Assembly (NCBI RefSeq): GCF_002813295.1
Contig: NZ_PHUE01000001.1
Location: 4,712,001-4,776,000, forward strand
Origin: Flavobacterium sp. 5
GTDB taxonomy: Bacteria > Bacteroidota > Bacteroidia > Flavobacteriales > Flavobacteriaceae
DNA length: 64,000 nucleotides
Direction of reading: 5' to 3'
The position numbers and the translations under genes are program-made. Of the stretch, positions 16,101-26,773 are shown in pieces. Position 1 is the first letter of the stretch. Every line of letters begins with the position of its first letter. The notes under the pieces are model-generated. The model was not told the DNA's origin and did not search any database. It was given only the letters and a program-made list of their open reading frames with translations.

Positions 16101-18452
16101 TTAGTTAGACCATTTTTGACTTGGTTTTGCATCTACAGACATTTTAATAGTACCTCCTTTTATGATGTCATTGAAATCTAATTTTAAATGTTCTATATCT
16201 TTATTATTTAAAGTTGCTTTTTGAAGATAAACATTCTTTTTAGAATTATTTTGAACTTCAATTACAAAATCTTTTCTGTTTAATGCTTTAGGTAATTTAA
16301 TAGTTATTTTGTCAAATAACGGGCTACTTATTTGAAACGATGGATTCATTTCTGTTAGTCCTTTTACATCAAATAACCCTATTGAGGACATTACATACCA
16401 TGCTCCTAATTGCCCTTGATCTTCGTCCTGCCCATAACCATAGCCATGAATTCCTTCTGTACCATAAAATTCATCACATATTGCATGCACCCATTTTTGA
16501 GTAAGATACGGTTTGCCAGAAAAATTAAATAACCATGATATATGTAAGTTAGGCTGATTTCCATGATTATAGAATCCTGATAAACCTGCGAAAGCATCAA
16601 TTTTTGTTCCGCCCCCAAAAACATTCTTTTGAGATACTTCGAAAATCGTTTCTAATCTATCATTAAAGGTTTTCTTGCCAAGAGTTTCAACTAATTTTTC
16701 GACATCGTGAGGAACATAAAAAGTGTATTGCCATGCATTCCCTTCTTGGAAACCTCTCCAAGGCTGTGATGGATCAAAATTTGGGATAAATTTCCCGTTA
16801 GCATCCTTTGGTCTAATAAATTTAGTTTCTGAATCGTATAGTAATTCCCAACCTTTTGATAATTTCATTAACTGCTCATAATCATTTGTTTTTCCTAATG
16901 ATTTAGCAAATTGAGCAACAGCAAAAGAGCTATAGGAATATTCTAAAGTATGCGAGGCCGAAAACCCTGAACCATCAGTTACTGTATTGAAACCAATATC
17001 ATCAATATGTGGTGAATAACCACGTTCTACGAATTGTTTCAAATCCATTTTTCCAGCTCCTTCGATTCGGTTTTGCCAGGTAATTTCATTTTTCAATGCG
17101 GCTTCATAAGCTAAGTTCACGTCAAAGTTGCGAATACCACAGTTATAAGCTGAAGCAATCGCTAATCCTGTGAAATTTGTTCCAACACCAGAAACATATT
17201 TACTGTTTGCTATACCATCTCCTAACCAGCCAGCATCTTTGTAAACAAGTAATTGACCTTGTACCCAATCTGCATAATATTCTGGATATGCTAATGCCCA
17301 CAATTGAGTTAAATTCCAAAATCCTCCCCAAATAGCATCTGTATTATAAGAATTATATTTTGAAGTTCCATCTGCGTTTTGAGGTATTTGACCAATTTTT
17401 CCATTGTTCATTGGGTAAGCTCCATTTACATCACTGGATAATCCTCTTCCTAAAAGGGCATGATATAGTCCTGTATAAAATTTAACTTTATCGGTTTCAT
17501 TTTTTCCTTCAACAGTTATTCTTCCTAAACTTTGATTCCATGTAATAAGAGCATTGTTTTTTGCAGTATTAAAATCGGTGTTTTTTGCTTCAGATTCAAG
17601 ATTTAATCGAGCATTAGCAATTGATGTGTATGATAACCCGATTTTGACTGTGATCGACTCTTTTTCTTTGGTGTCGAAAGTAAGGTATAAACCAGCTCCA
17701 ATTCCATCAATTTCTTTTTTGCCCGCGACTATTTCACCTTTTTTAAATACGCCATATTCTTTTGGTTTTTTGTCTAAAACCGCAGAAAAGTACATCGCTA
17801 CATTGGCACCTTCTTGGTATTTTTTTACATATTCTGGAGTTGTAATTACATACCCTTCTACTCTGCCATCTTCCGTAAAAGTAACTTTAGCATCTTTTAC
17901 AGCACCGCTTTCTCCTTGTCTGTTACCAATATCAAAAAGAATATGAGATTCAGATGATTTTGGAAAAGTATAACGCTGAAATCCGACTCTTTTTGTAGCG
18001 GTAAGTTCTGCCTTTATATTGTAATCTTTTAGCAAAACGGAGTAATATCCAGAAGTTGCAGATTCATCTTTTCTATCAAATCTGGATCGATACCCTTCGT
18101 CTGGATTTTCCAGACTGCCAGGTATGGTTTGTAGCTTTCCAACTGAAGGAGCAAGAACAATTCCTCCGACTTGAAATTCATGTAAACATGCAAAGCCTTC
18201 AATAGAAGTATCTCTATCATCATATCCTGTCGCTTCCCAACCATTTGCATTACCGAGATGTGCATTGGTAGAAGGTCCCAGTTTGGCCAAACCAAAAGGA
18301 ACTGCGGCTGGGGTATAAAAAAACCAACGGCTATGCGCTGTTCCTATATTAGGATTTACATAATCTGATAATTTTTTTCTGTCTTTTTGCCCATAAGTAG
18401 TACATGAAATGCAACTTAGGGTTATAAATAATATTCTTAAAATCTTTTTCAT
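16101..18452 (-). CDS. GH92 alpha-mannosidase
   Basis: The protein has 783 residues. The N-terminus has a signal sequence with cysteines (LFITLSCISCTTYG), so it is exported and may be lipid-anchored. The GH92 N-terminal beta-sandwich begins YVNPNIGTA and includes VPFGLAKLGP and GFACLHEFQVGG. The alpha/alpha barrel holds the DEDQGQLGAWY motif at about 676-686, which in GH92 contributes the catalytic acidic residue and calcium site; YNHGNQPNLHISWLFNF precedes it. GH92 enzymes are calcium-dependent exo-acting alpha-mannosidases, commonly alpha-1,2 or 1,3. It follows the first GH76 gene by 20 bp in the mannan locus. Confidence 0.95.
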   Translation of the reverse strand: MKKILRILFITLSCISCTTYGQKDRKKLSDYVNPNIGTAHSRWFFYTPAAVPFGLAKLGPSTNAHLGNANGWEATGYDDRDTSIEGFACLHEFQVGGIVLAPSVGKLQTIPGSLENPDEGYRSRFDRKDESATSGYYSVLLKDYNIKAELTATKRVGFQRYTFPKSSESHILFDIGNRQGESGAVKDAKVTFTEDGRVEGYVITTPEYVKKYQEGANVAMYFSAVLDKKPKEYGVFKKGEIVAGKKEIDGIGAGLYLTFDTKEKESITVKIGLSYTSIANARLNLESEAKNTDFNTAKNNALITWNQSLGRITVEGKNETDKVKFYTGLYHALLGRGLSSDVNGAYPMNNGKIGQIPQNADGTSKYNSYNTDAIWGGFWNLTQLWALAYPEYYADWVQGQLLVYKDAGWLGDGIANSKYVSGVGTNFTGLAIASAYNCGIRNFDVNLAYEAALKNEITWQNRIEGAGKMDLKQFVERGYSPHIDDIGFNTVTDGSGFSASHTLEYSYSSFAVAQFAKSLGKTNDYEQLMKLSKGWELLYDSETKFIRPKDANGKFIPNFDPSQPWRGFQEGNAWQYTFYVPHDVEKLVETLGKKTFNDRLETIFEVSQKNVFGGGTKIDAFAGLSGFYNHGNQPNLHISWLFNFSGKPYLTQKWVHAICDEFYGTEGIHGYGYGQDEDQGQLGAWYVMSSIGLFDVKGLTEMNPSFQISSPLFDKITIKLPKALNRKDFVIEVQNNSKKNVYLQKATLNNKDIEHLKLDFNDIIKGGTIKMSVDAKPSQKWSN

Positions 18453-18472
18453 ATCAGGTAATTTAGGATGAT

Positions 18473-19639
18473 TTATTTTTTCAATAGTGTGATCCGAGCG
18501 TATAGTTCGATAATACAGGCTTCATCTAGTAACCATTTTGGTGTTTTAGTTTCTTCCTTTTCTACATTCCAGTTACTAAAAAGGAGCCCATTCTCGTCAC
18601 GACCTTTTGCCCAGGCAAAATCAAGATTTTTGATAATAGTATCAATATACTTTGAATTTTTATCAACGGAATACAAATCTTCATAACCACGAAATAAAAC
18701 GGTAGTAAACCATGCGTTATCAAGAATTGAAATACGTCCATCTGGTTGTTTTTTTCCAAAATAAATATAAGAACCTTCAGCTAATAAATGTGCTTCATTA
18801 TAATACTTTTTGTCACCTGTAATTTTGTATAAGCTAACTGCCGCCTGTAACATTGTACCCGTATTGTATGTCCAAGCAGTTTTTAAAACTGATCTGTCGG
18901 CTGTTTTCATATCATTCCAATAAATGTTTTCCTCTGCTCTTAGATGGGTGTACATCCAATTGTAAAACTTTAAGCCCCAATCTAAATAATATTTATCATG
19001 TGTTTGTTCATATATTTTTAGAGCTAACACAGTTGCTTTTCCATTAGAGCAAGCTGGTTTTTGATCATAGACTCCTTCTAGCCAAGTGACACCCCCTTCA
19101 AGATCTGAATTCCATCCGCTTATGATGAATTTAAACACTTCTTTGGCATCATTTAAATAATTAGGATTTTTGGTATTTTTATAGGCTTCAATATAATCGA
19201 TACCAACTAATCCATTATCATCATAATAACGATCTGATTTTTCAAACTGAGGAGGATATGCCTGGTATCCAGTAGGTTTAGTATCTTTGTATAATTTTTG
19301 AGCTTCTATTAAATTTTTTAATGACGCCTTGTATTTTTTTGGATCAATTTTATAAAGCACATTAATGGCAGATGTCATGCCACTAAAAGGCCATAAGAAC
19401 GAAACCTCCTTTACAGATTTTTGACCGTCATTAAAATAATTTACATTCAGATCATTGCTCTTTGGATAATACTCCGAAAACAAATTATATTTTGGTAAAT
19501 AATATAGATTGTAGACTAAATCATAAAATGATTCGGCTCTGTTTTTATATACTTGATACGATTCACCTTGTTTATTTTGACTGTAGGCTTGTATAGAAAA
19601 CAAAAGGCAAATTATAAAGGGAGCTACTAATTTTTTCAT
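18473..19639 (-). CDS. GH76 alpha-1,6-mannanase-like enzyme, first copy
   Basis: The protein has 388 residues with a signal peptide (MKKLVAPFIICLLFSIQAYSQ) and no lipobox, so it is likely periplasmic. The GH76 alpha/alpha barrel shows the catalytic pair D140-D141 (RYYDDNGLVGID), plus FLWPFSGMTSAIN, GVTWLEG, CSNGKA and AWTYNTGTMLQAA. GH76 enzymes hydrolyse the alpha-1,6-mannan backbone of fungal cell walls. The start ATG overlaps the stop of the second GH76 gene by one base, so the two are translated together. The pair probably covers surface and periplasmic steps. Confidence 0.93.
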   Translation of the reverse strand: MKKLVAPFIICLLFSIQAYSQNKQGESYQVYKNRAESFYDLVYNLYYLPKYNLFSEYYPKSNDLNVNYFNDGQKSVKEVSFLWPFSGMTSAINVLYKIDPKKYKASLKNLIEAQKLYKDTKPTGYQAYPPQFEKSDRYYDDNGLVGIDYIEAYKNTKNPNYLNDAKEVFKFIISGWNSDLEGGVTWLEGVYDQKPACSNGKATVLALKIYEQTHDKYYLDWGLKFYNWMYTHLRAEENIYWNDMKTADRSVLKTAWTYNTGTMLQAAVSLYKITGDKKYYNEAHLLAEGSYIYFGKKQPDGRISILDNAWFTTVLFRGYEDLYSVDKNSKYIDTIIKNLDFAWAKGRDENGLLFSNWNVEKEETKTPKWLLDEACIIELYARITLLKK

Positions 19640-20829
19640 TACTCTGTTTCTCCTTTCAATAGTGCGATACGCCCGTAAATTTCAATTAATGCTGCTTGTT
19701 GTAATAACCATTTATCTCTTCCTGGTTTAATTCCAGACCAGTCTTCATAAAACAATCCATAACTATTTCTAGCTTTCGCCCAAGCGTAATCTGCATTGCT
19801 TATAAAAGTATTAACGTAATTTTGAGCGATTGGATCGTGTTTAAGCAGGTCTAAATATCCTCTAAAAAGACATACATTGAACCAAGAATCATGATCAGGA
19901 AAAAATAATTGATTATCTACTCTTCGTGTAAAAACAGTGTATGAAGATGCAGCAATGGTTCGAGCTTCGGTAAGATACGTTTCATCTTTTGTAATTTCAT
20001 ATAACAAAACATTATTAGTAATCATGGCACCAGAATTATAAGTCCATTTTGTTTTATTTATATAACTATCTCTTATTCTAATATCATTCCAAAAAAGATT
20101 ATCAACCGGATCTTTCATATTAGCTGTTAACCATACATAAATTCTTTTGGCGAATTTTAGATATTCATCATTTTTTGTAATCTGATATAACTTTAGTAGA
20201 TAAGTTGTCGTAAAAGCACTTGCGCAAACAGCTTTCATACAATTATCATTTTCAGGTTTGTATCTATATTCTTCGACCCAATACATTCCGCCCCCAGCTA
20301 CATTATCTTCACCTGTTAAACTAAATTCTACTAATTTCTTAACACGATCTAAAGATGCTTCATTCTTTGTAATTTGATAATCCTCAATTAAATCAAGTGC
20401 AACTATAGCATTATCATCATAAAAACGATCATCTAAACCATACTGAACTGGAAAAGCAGGATAAGCAGTTGGCAATCTTTGAGTATCATAATATTTTTCT
20501 AAAGCTAGAAAGGGAGCATTCAATACTTGATCTTTATATCCAATCGCTTTTAATTGATTTACACCAGATAAAAGGCCATCTAGTGACCATAGATAAGAAG
20601 ATTCTCTATCACCAGCTTGTTTCGGAAAATTTTCTAAATACAAACCAGTACTGCTTATTTTATAATTTTGTTGAACTAAATCAAAAGTTTGTTTTGCTTT
20701 TTCTTTATAACTAATGGTTTCTACTGGTGTCGTAGGATCAGTATGTGTTAATTCATTATCTGTGTTTTCCGTACAAGATATGATTAAAAGGAAAAGTAAT
20801 AATAGACTTGATTTTTGTAGATTTTTCAT
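19639..20829 (-). CDS. GH76 alpha-1,6-mannanase-like lipoprotein, second copy
   Basis: Starting at 20829 gives 396 residues and a lipoprotein signal (LLLLFLLIISC, Cys19); a longer frame starting at 20892 would bury the signal. The catalytic pair is D138-D139 (RFYDDNAIVALD), with WSLDGLLSGVN, MYWVEE and WTYNSGAMITNN as further GH76 features. Because of the lipid anchor it is a good candidate for the surface-exposed endo-mannanase that makes fragments for SusCD. It is clearly paralogous to the next gene downstream but well diverged. Confidence 0.93.
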   Translation of the reverse strand: MKNLQKSSLLLLFLLIISCTENTDNELTHTDPTTPVETISYKEKAKQTFDLVQQNYKISSTGLYLENFPKQAGDRESSYLWSLDGLLSGVNQLKAIGYKDQVLNAPFLALEKYYDTQRLPTAYPAFPVQYGLDDRFYDDNAIVALDLIEDYQITKNEASLDRVKKLVEFSLTGEDNVAGGGMYWVEEYRYKPENDNCMKAVCASAFTTTYLLKLYQITKNDEYLKFAKRIYVWLTANMKDPVDNLFWNDIRIRDSYINKTKWTYNSGAMITNNVLLYEITKDETYLTEARTIAASSYTVFTRRVDNQLFFPDHDSWFNVCLFRGYLDLLKHDPIAQNYVNTFISNADYAWAKARNSYGLFYEDWSGIKPGRDKWLLQQAALIEIYGRIALLKGETE

Positions 20830-20884
20830 ACCTATAGGTTTTAATATTGGCTGTTTCCTGTTGACAAACAGCCAATTATATTTA

Positions 20885-22069
20885 TTAATCAATTATATTT
20901 ACATAGTGTTTATAGTCTCCGGAAGGAGACATATCAATAATCACATTGGCATGTTTGTTTTCAGAACCCTTAGGTAATTTGTACATACCGATCCAGTCTG
21001 GATTTTGTCCAGGGCTTGGAATATCTGCTAAATTGTAGATATTATAATATTCAGCAGGTTCACTTCCATCAGGTGGAGTATTAAAAGCAGCTAATCCTGG
21101 TATATTTGAAGCATTCATCTGGTCATTTAAATGACTTCCCCAGATTTCTTTTCCGTCATTTGTGTTTACCCAAAAACGATAACGCTCTTCCGGATATCCC
21201 CAATCATGATAGAATGGTAAAGCAATGTTCTTTACTTCGAATTTGTGGTTTCCTATATAAGCTAAATCTCCAAGCTCATATTCCCAAGTTCGCATCATTT
21301 TGATAGATTTAATTTCGGTTGTTTTAATGGTTAACAAATTAAAATCAACAATAATTCTATATGCTTTTCCTGTACCGTTTATTGTAATTCCTGTTTCATT
21401 TTCTGCTTCAATCATTTTGTTATTACTGTCAAGGATATAGTAAACTTTATCTGCATTAGCTGAATTGCAAAGTTTTATGTCACCATTAGATAATGATGCA
21501 AAAATTTCAAAAACACCATCTTCTATTTCTTTACATTGCATTGCGTTGTCAATGTTTTTGGCTTCAAATCCAGATCCATAAATAAATAATTCATTTGGGA
21601 TTTCGGCTATTCCTGCAGGACGTTTTAATTTTAGAGTTCTTATTTCTTTGGTCTCTTTTCTTTCTCCGCCTTGAGAAGCAATTACTTTCCATTTAATTGT
21701 TCCTTCAGAATCGATACCTATATTGGCTAGTTTGGCTATGACAATTAATTGTTTAGGTGTTAGTGATAACCAATTATCACCACCGCCACCATTCGAAAAA
21801 ATTTTGAATAAAGGATCAGTGAAATCTCCATCTTCTTTATCAAAAGCAACTTCATATATCACAACTCCACCATAATAAGAATTAGATTTTGTCCACTCGA
21901 ATTTCGTTGGAGTCCCATTCTCTAAGTCTATAGCAACAACTTGATTTGCTGTTGGTATAAGTAATGATTCTGGCGCATCAAAACCAATTTGAAGTTCATA
22001 ATTTTCACTACAGCTCATCAATAGTATGATGGCCATAAGGCTAAGTAATCTGTTAATTTTCTTTTTCAT
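20885..22069 (-). CDS. SusE/SusF-like outer-membrane glycan-binding lipoprotein
   Basis: The protein has 394 residues with a lipobox (IILLMSC, Cys20). An N-terminal SusE domain covers about 25-145: the FEWTKSNSYYGGVVIYEVAFDKEDGDFTDP stretch is the usual Ig-like fold of SusE. Two further beta-sandwich segments follow, with FIYGSGFEAKNI and an ending in FWVNTNDGKEIWG. It should hold mannan at the cell surface for the neighbouring GH76 and SusCD. It lies 13 bp from susD. Confidence 0.87.
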   Translation of the reverse strand: MKKKINRLLSLMAIILLMSCSENYELQIGFDAPESLLIPTANQVVAIDLENGTPTKFEWTKSNSYYGGVVIYEVAFDKEDGDFTDPLFKIFSNGGGGDNWLSLTPKQLIVIAKLANIGIDSEGTIKWKVIASQGGERKETKEIRTLKLKRPAGIAEIPNELFIYGSGFEAKNIDNAMQCKEIEDGVFEIFASLSNGDIKLCNSANADKVYYILDSNNKMIEAENETGITINGTGKAYRIIVDFNLLTIKTTEIKSIKMMRTWEYELGDLAYIGNHKFEVKNIALPFYHDWGYPEERYRFWVNTNDGKEIWGSHLNDQMNASNIPGLAAFNTPPDGSEPAEYYNIYNLADIPSPGQNPDWIGMYKLPKGSENKHANVIIDMSPSGDYKHYVNIID

Positions 22070-22082
22070 AAAATTTATATTT

Positions 22083-23672
22083 TTACCAATTTGGATTTTG
22101 GGTTAGATTACTATTTAAATCTCTTTCTGATTGAGGCACAGGCCACAAATAATGTTTTGTTTTATCAAAAACTCTATTGTCCACACGGATATAACCGTTA
22201 TCTATCGATGGGGCTTCGTTGGTTTTTATGCCATGTAACCAGCCGTTTAGAACAACTTCAGCAGATTTCCAACGTCTCAAGTCCATTAACCGTAAGCCTT
22301 CCATTGCTAATTCGGAACGACGCTCACGGCGAATAATTTCGTCCATTTCTGTATTTGAAACTGTTGGAAAGTCTAATGCATTTACATTTGAAAATCCGGC
22401 TCTTAAGCGTAATTTTTTAATGGTTTGGTTCCATTCATTTGCGCCAAATTGGTTTAATTTTGATTTAGCTTCAGCATACATTAATAGTACATCAGCATAA
22501 CGGATAAGGATAAGATTTGATCCTGAATTAAGCATGTTTCGAGCCGTTTTGTCATAAAATTTAGAAACATAATATCCAGTTGGAGTACAATTAGAGGAAG
22601 TGTTTATTGCATCATCTCCTGTTCCTAAATTAGTATTTATGGTACTAAAACTTCCGTCAGGGTTTTCAACTTTAGAACCATCTCTAATTACAGTAGCATC
22701 CAAACGAGGATCTCTATTTGCATATGGAGTTAATTCGTTATAGCTTGGATCTGCGATTGTTTTACCATTTAATAGTAAATAATCATCTACTAATTCTTGA
22801 CTAGGTGAAATCGCTGCATACCCGCCTAGAGAAGGTGGAATCAAATAATATTGAATTCCTTGCTCTCTGTTGATTGGCATAAATTCTACATTTAAGAGCA
22901 CTTCAATATTATCTTTGTTTTCAGGTTTAAATAAATCGGCATAGGTTCCATTAAATAAATCTAAATTTCCAGCTTCCTTATTGTTTATAATTGCATTACA
23001 AATATCAGCTACTTCTTGCCAACGATTTTCACAAAGTAAAACTCTTGCTTTTAATGCCATTGCTGCTCCTTTTGTAAAACGACCTTTTTCTGAGTCTTGG
23101 TACGAATTTGGAAGTGTTTTTGCAAAATCTAATTCATTCAAAATAAATTGTAATACTTCCGCTTTTGGAGTTCTGGGCATAGTTCTCGATTCTTCAATAC
23201 TTATTTGTCTAGTAACTAAAGGAACATCTCCAAAGTTGTTCATCAAAATAAAATAGTGAAAAGCACGAATGGCCTTTGCTTCGGCAATATATCTGTTCTT
23301 TAATTCAGCACTTATGCCAGGAACTTTGCCAATGTTGTCTAATAAAATATTGCAACGTTTTATTCCAGCATATCTTGCATTCCAGACATCACGGATAAGT
23401 GAAGCCGAAGTACCATAACTTCCGTTAGCTACATCACGAACTAATGATCCGTTGTTACTTTTTGTATAAGAGTTGTCAGAAAGCGATTCGGTAAAAATGA
23501 ATTGCTCTGCACCATAAAGATCAGGATAACAACTGTTCAAAGCATTAAGAGCGTCTTCAGGTTTATCCCAAAAGGAAAGATCCGATTCTTTATCAACTAG
23601 TGGAGTGTCTAGACTTTCGCATCCCCAAAATAGACTAATTATAAGTATTACTAATATGTGTTTTGTTTTCAT
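22083..23672 (-). CDS. SusD/RagB-family nutrient-binding lipoprotein
   Basis: Starting at 23672 gives 529 residues and a lipobox ending FWGC (Cys18). SusD features include DLSFWDKPEDALNALNSCY near the N-terminus, AEAKAIRAFHYFILMNNFGDVPLV in the TPR region, RYADVLLMYAEAKSKLN and the C-terminal RRERRSELAMEGLRLMDLRRW and LWPVPQSER. It forms the lid on the SusC channel and binds the glycan. It begins 10 bp after the susC stop; together they form the import complex. Confidence 0.95.
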   Translation of the reverse strand: MKTKHILVILIISLFWGCESLDTPLVDKESDLSFWDKPEDALNALNSCYPDLYGAEQFIFTESLSDNSYTKSNNGSLVRDVANGSYGTSASLIRDVWNARYAGIKRCNILLDNIGKVPGISAELKNRYIAEAKAIRAFHYFILMNNFGDVPLVTRQISIEESRTMPRTPKAEVLQFILNELDFAKTLPNSYQDSEKGRFTKGAAMALKARVLLCENRWQEVADICNAIINNKEAGNLDLFNGTYADLFKPENKDNIEVLLNVEFMPINREQGIQYYLIPPSLGGYAAISPSQELVDDYLLLNGKTIADPSYNELTPYANRDPRLDATVIRDGSKVENPDGSFSTINTNLGTGDDAINTSSNCTPTGYYVSKFYDKTARNMLNSGSNLILIRYADVLLMYAEAKSKLNQFGANEWNQTIKKLRLRAGFSNVNALDFPTVSNTEMDEIIRRERRSELAMEGLRLMDLRRWKSAEVVLNGWLHGIKTNEAPSIDNGYIRVDNRVFDKTKHYLWPVPQSERDLNSNLTQNPNW

Positions 23673-23682
23673 GTTTGGTTTT

Positions 23683-26600
23683 TTAGAAGTTAACATTAAG
23701 GCCTATAGCTAAAACTTTTGTTACGGGATAAACACGTCCGCTGGTAGCTGCACCAGAATTAATTTCTGGATCATAGCCCGATTTTAGTTTAGTCAGTGTT
23801 AATAAATTTTGTCCTGTTATATACGTTCTAAATTTAGTGATACCTATTTGTTGAGTAAATCTTGAAGGTATAGTATATCCTAATTGTATGTTTTTCAAAC
23901 GTAAGTACGAAGCGTCTTCTATCCAAAAATCAGATTTTGCAGCATTATTAGCCGATTCTGTTCCTGTTGTTAAACGAGGATATGAGGCGTCAGGATTTGT
24001 AGGTGTCCATCTATCAATATGAAAATCCATTACCGGGCCTTCGTTATTATTATGAAATGCTTCGACTGCTTCTCCGCGTATCCACATGCTGCGTTTACCA
24101 ACTCCTTGAATGAAAACACTTAAATCTAGGCCATTCCAATCTGCAGTATAAGTTAGCCCGTAATTATATCTGGGAAATGGATTTCCTGCAATAAATCGAT
24201 CATCAGCTTCATTGATTACACCATCACCGTTTCTATCTACATAGCGAATATCTCCAGGCTTTGCACCAGCTGCATTGAACGTTTGCTTAGGTCCATTTGC
24301 AACTTCTTGAGCATTTTGAAAATAGCCATCGCTTTTTAATACATAATAAGAATTAATAGGGAATCCTTTCTTTAAGATGGTAACTACATCAGAACCAGAA
24401 ATCAAAGTTCTGCCTCCATCATCTGTTACTTCATTTACATTGTCAGATAAATTTGCTGTCAATGAGTGATTAACTTTTCCTGTTTTAAAACCATAATTAA
24501 TAGAGAACTCCCAACCTTTGTTGTTTATCGCTCCAAGGTTTTGAGTTGGAGATCCACTGCCATAAATACCTGGAACAGGAAGGTTATCAACTAAGATGTT
24601 TTTAGTGTCTTTACTATAAAGATCAAGGGTTAATGATAATTTGTTTTTGAAAAATCCTGCTTCAATACCAAAATCAATCATCTCACTAGTTTCCCAAGTA
24701 ATATCGGGGTTTTGTTCGCTAAAATAAGCTCCATTTGCTAAATTATCTTTGAATGAATAGGCTTGTGTAGCTATATTTACAGTACGTAGATACCTATATA
24801 ATCCAATGTCTTGATTTCCTACTTGTCCCCACGAAGCACGTAATTTTAGATTACTAACGTAATCTTTAATTGGTTCCATAAATTTTTCTTTAGAAACGCG
24901 CCAACCACCTGAGAATGATGGAAAAATTCCCCAACGATTGTCTGAAGCAAAACGAGAAGAACCATCCATTCTAATATTTGATTCAAAAAGATATTTTTCT
25001 TTAAAGGAATAATTTATCCTTCCGAAATAAGATTGAATAACCCATGTTTCTCCACTGCCATAAGTATTACTTTCATCTGTAACTTGACCATTTCCTAAAA
25101 CTCCAAACTCATTACCTGGAATTCCAATTTTTCTCGCTTGAAACCATCTTCTTTCACTACTTTCTTCGGAAGCTCCTAATAATCCGGAGATGCTATGATT
25201 TTCTCCAATTTTTTTGTTGTAATTTAAAGTAATAGTTGAATTGAGTAATAACGTTTTATCAAAAATATCCGTTACTGAACTTTCATTATCACCTCCTCCT
25301 TTGTATGGAGCATAATCTATTGATTTTCTAAATTCATGATTATTATTAGTCGTTGAATTAGCACCGAAGAAACCTTTAAGCTTTAAGTCTTTTATTATGG
25401 TCCATTCTGCACTAAGGCTACCAGATAAACCGTCACTTTGATTAGTTCTCATTCCGCCTTCGCTTAACCTCGCCAATCCATTTGAATTACTGCCACTCGG
25501 AAGTGTATAATTACCTTCTGCATCTTTTATAGGATAAATAACAGGGATTCTAGTTGCTTGTTCTATAAGCCATTCTGTCCAATAAGCGTGTTCTTTGGTT
25601 GTAGATCCAGTATAGGCACCAATTGCAGTGACTGTGAACTTATCTGATAATTTTGAGTTGATGTTTAATCTTGCATTATTCCTTTTTAGGCCATAATCAT
25701 CATTACCTTCAAACAAACTTCTTTGATCTAAATGTCCTATTGAAATATGGTATGAAGTTTTATCAGACGATCCTTCAATAGCTAGATTATGGCTTGATTG
25801 TGGTGCATTTTCTCTGTAAAGTTCATCTAACCAAACGGTTCCTTTTCCCATTTTTCTAAATTCATTTATTTGGTCAGGAGTATATTTTGCAGGTAAACCG
25901 GAATTAATTAATGCTTCATTTCTAAGTTCGGCATATTCCCAAGCACTGGCATATTTTGGCATATTTGTAGGAGTTTGTAAACCATACAGATAGTCATATG
26001 ATACTCTGGTTTTACCTTTTTTTCCCATTTTGGTTGTTATTAGGATAACACCATTAGCGGCTCTGGATCCATATACTGCTGTAGAAGCTGCATCTTTAAG
26101 TACTGAAACACTTTCTATATCGTTAGGGTTAATGTTGTTGATACTTCCTGCTAATCCATCAATTAATACCAGAGGATAAGTTCCTGATTGAAATGTTCCA
26201 ATGCCTCGAATATTAATATTTGTTCCTTGACCAGGTTCACTAGATCCCTGTTGAATTACTAATCCTGGTACTGTACCTTGTAATGCTTGTGCTGCACTGG
26301 TAACAGGTTTGTTTTCAAAAACTTCTGATCCTACATTACTAACGGAAGAGGTAAGATTTACTTTTTTCTGAGAGCCGTAACCAATTACTACTACTTCTTT
26401 AAGTAGTTTTTCTTCTTCTTTTAGTGAGAAATCAAGTTTTTGATTTCCGTTTATTGCTTTTTCGTTATTCTCATAACCAACATACGAAACGATTAATACA
26501 TCATTCGTTGATGCTTTTATTGAATAAACGCCATCAATATTAGTCATTGTTGCTGTTTTAGTGCCTTTGACACTTACTGTTGCGCCAATAATAACTTCAG

Positions 26601-26748
26601 ACGTTTTACTGTCTCTAATTGTACCTGAAATTGTATTTTGAGCATTTAATACAGCAAAATTTGCTGTCAAAAAGAATAAAAAAAGGAGTCTTGATTTTAA
26701 GGATATAGCTATCCAAAACATTGTACTGGTTGGTTTTTTATTTTTCAT
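23683..26748 (-). CDS. SusC/RagA-family TonB-dependent outer-membrane transporter
   Basis: The protein has 1021 residues. Signal peptide to about 36 (FAVLNAQ), then a carboxypeptidase-regulatory-like domain at about 39-110 (GTIRDSKTSEVIIGATVSVKG), then the TonB box region EVVVIGYGSQKK at 118-129, plug domain (ALQGTVPGLVI, NINIRGIGTF, VLIDGLAG, VLKDAASTAVYGSRAANGVI) and a C-terminal beta-barrel ending in aromatic NVNF. It imports oligosaccharides driven by TonB. A 25 bp gap to the ROK gene leaves no room for an obvious promoter, so it is co-transcribed. Confidence 0.97.
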   Translation of the reverse strand: MKNKKPTSTMFWIAISLKSRLLFLFFLTANFAVLNAQNTISGTIRDSKTSEVIIGATVSVKGTKTATMTNIDGVYSIKASTNDVLIVSYVGYENNEKAINGNQKLDFSLKEEEKLLKEVVVIGYGSQKKVNLTSSVSNVGSEVFENKPVTSAAQALQGTVPGLVIQQGSSEPGQGTNINIRGIGTFQSGTYPLVLIDGLAGSINNINPNDIESVSVLKDAASTAVYGSRAANGVILITTKMGKKGKTRVSYDYLYGLQTPTNMPKYASAWEYAELRNEALINSGLPAKYTPDQINEFRKMGKGTVWLDELYRENAPQSSHNLAIEGSSDKTSYHISIGHLDQRSLFEGNDDYGLKRNNARLNINSKLSDKFTVTAIGAYTGSTTKEHAYWTEWLIEQATRIPVIYPIKDAEGNYTLPSGSNSNGLARLSEGGMRTNQSDGLSGSLSAEWTIIKDLKLKGFFGANSTTNNNHEFRKSIDYAPYKGGGDNESSVTDIFDKTLLLNSTITLNYNKKIGENHSISGLLGASEESSERRWFQARKIGIPGNEFGVLGNGQVTDESNTYGSGETWVIQSYFGRINYSFKEKYLFESNIRMDGSSRFASDNRWGIFPSFSGGWRVSKEKFMEPIKDYVSNLKLRASWGQVGNQDIGLYRYLRTVNIATQAYSFKDNLANGAYFSEQNPDITWETSEMIDFGIEAGFFKNKLSLTLDLYSKDTKNILVDNLPVPGIYGSGSPTQNLGAINNKGWEFSINYGFKTGKVNHSLTANLSDNVNEVTDDGGRTLISGSDVVTILKKGFPINSYYVLKSDGYFQNAQEVANGPKQTFNAAGAKPGDIRYVDRNGDGVINEADDRFIAGNPFPRYNYGLTYTADWNGLDLSVFIQGVGKRSMWIRGEAVEAFHNNNEGPVMDFHIDRWTPTNPDASYPRLTTGTESANNAAKSDFWIEDASYLRLKNIQLGYTIPSRFTQQIGITKFRTYITGQNLLTLTKLKSGYDPEINSGAATSGRVYPVTKVLAIGLNVNF

Positions 26749-26773
26749 AAATTAGGTTTTGATTTTTGGTTAT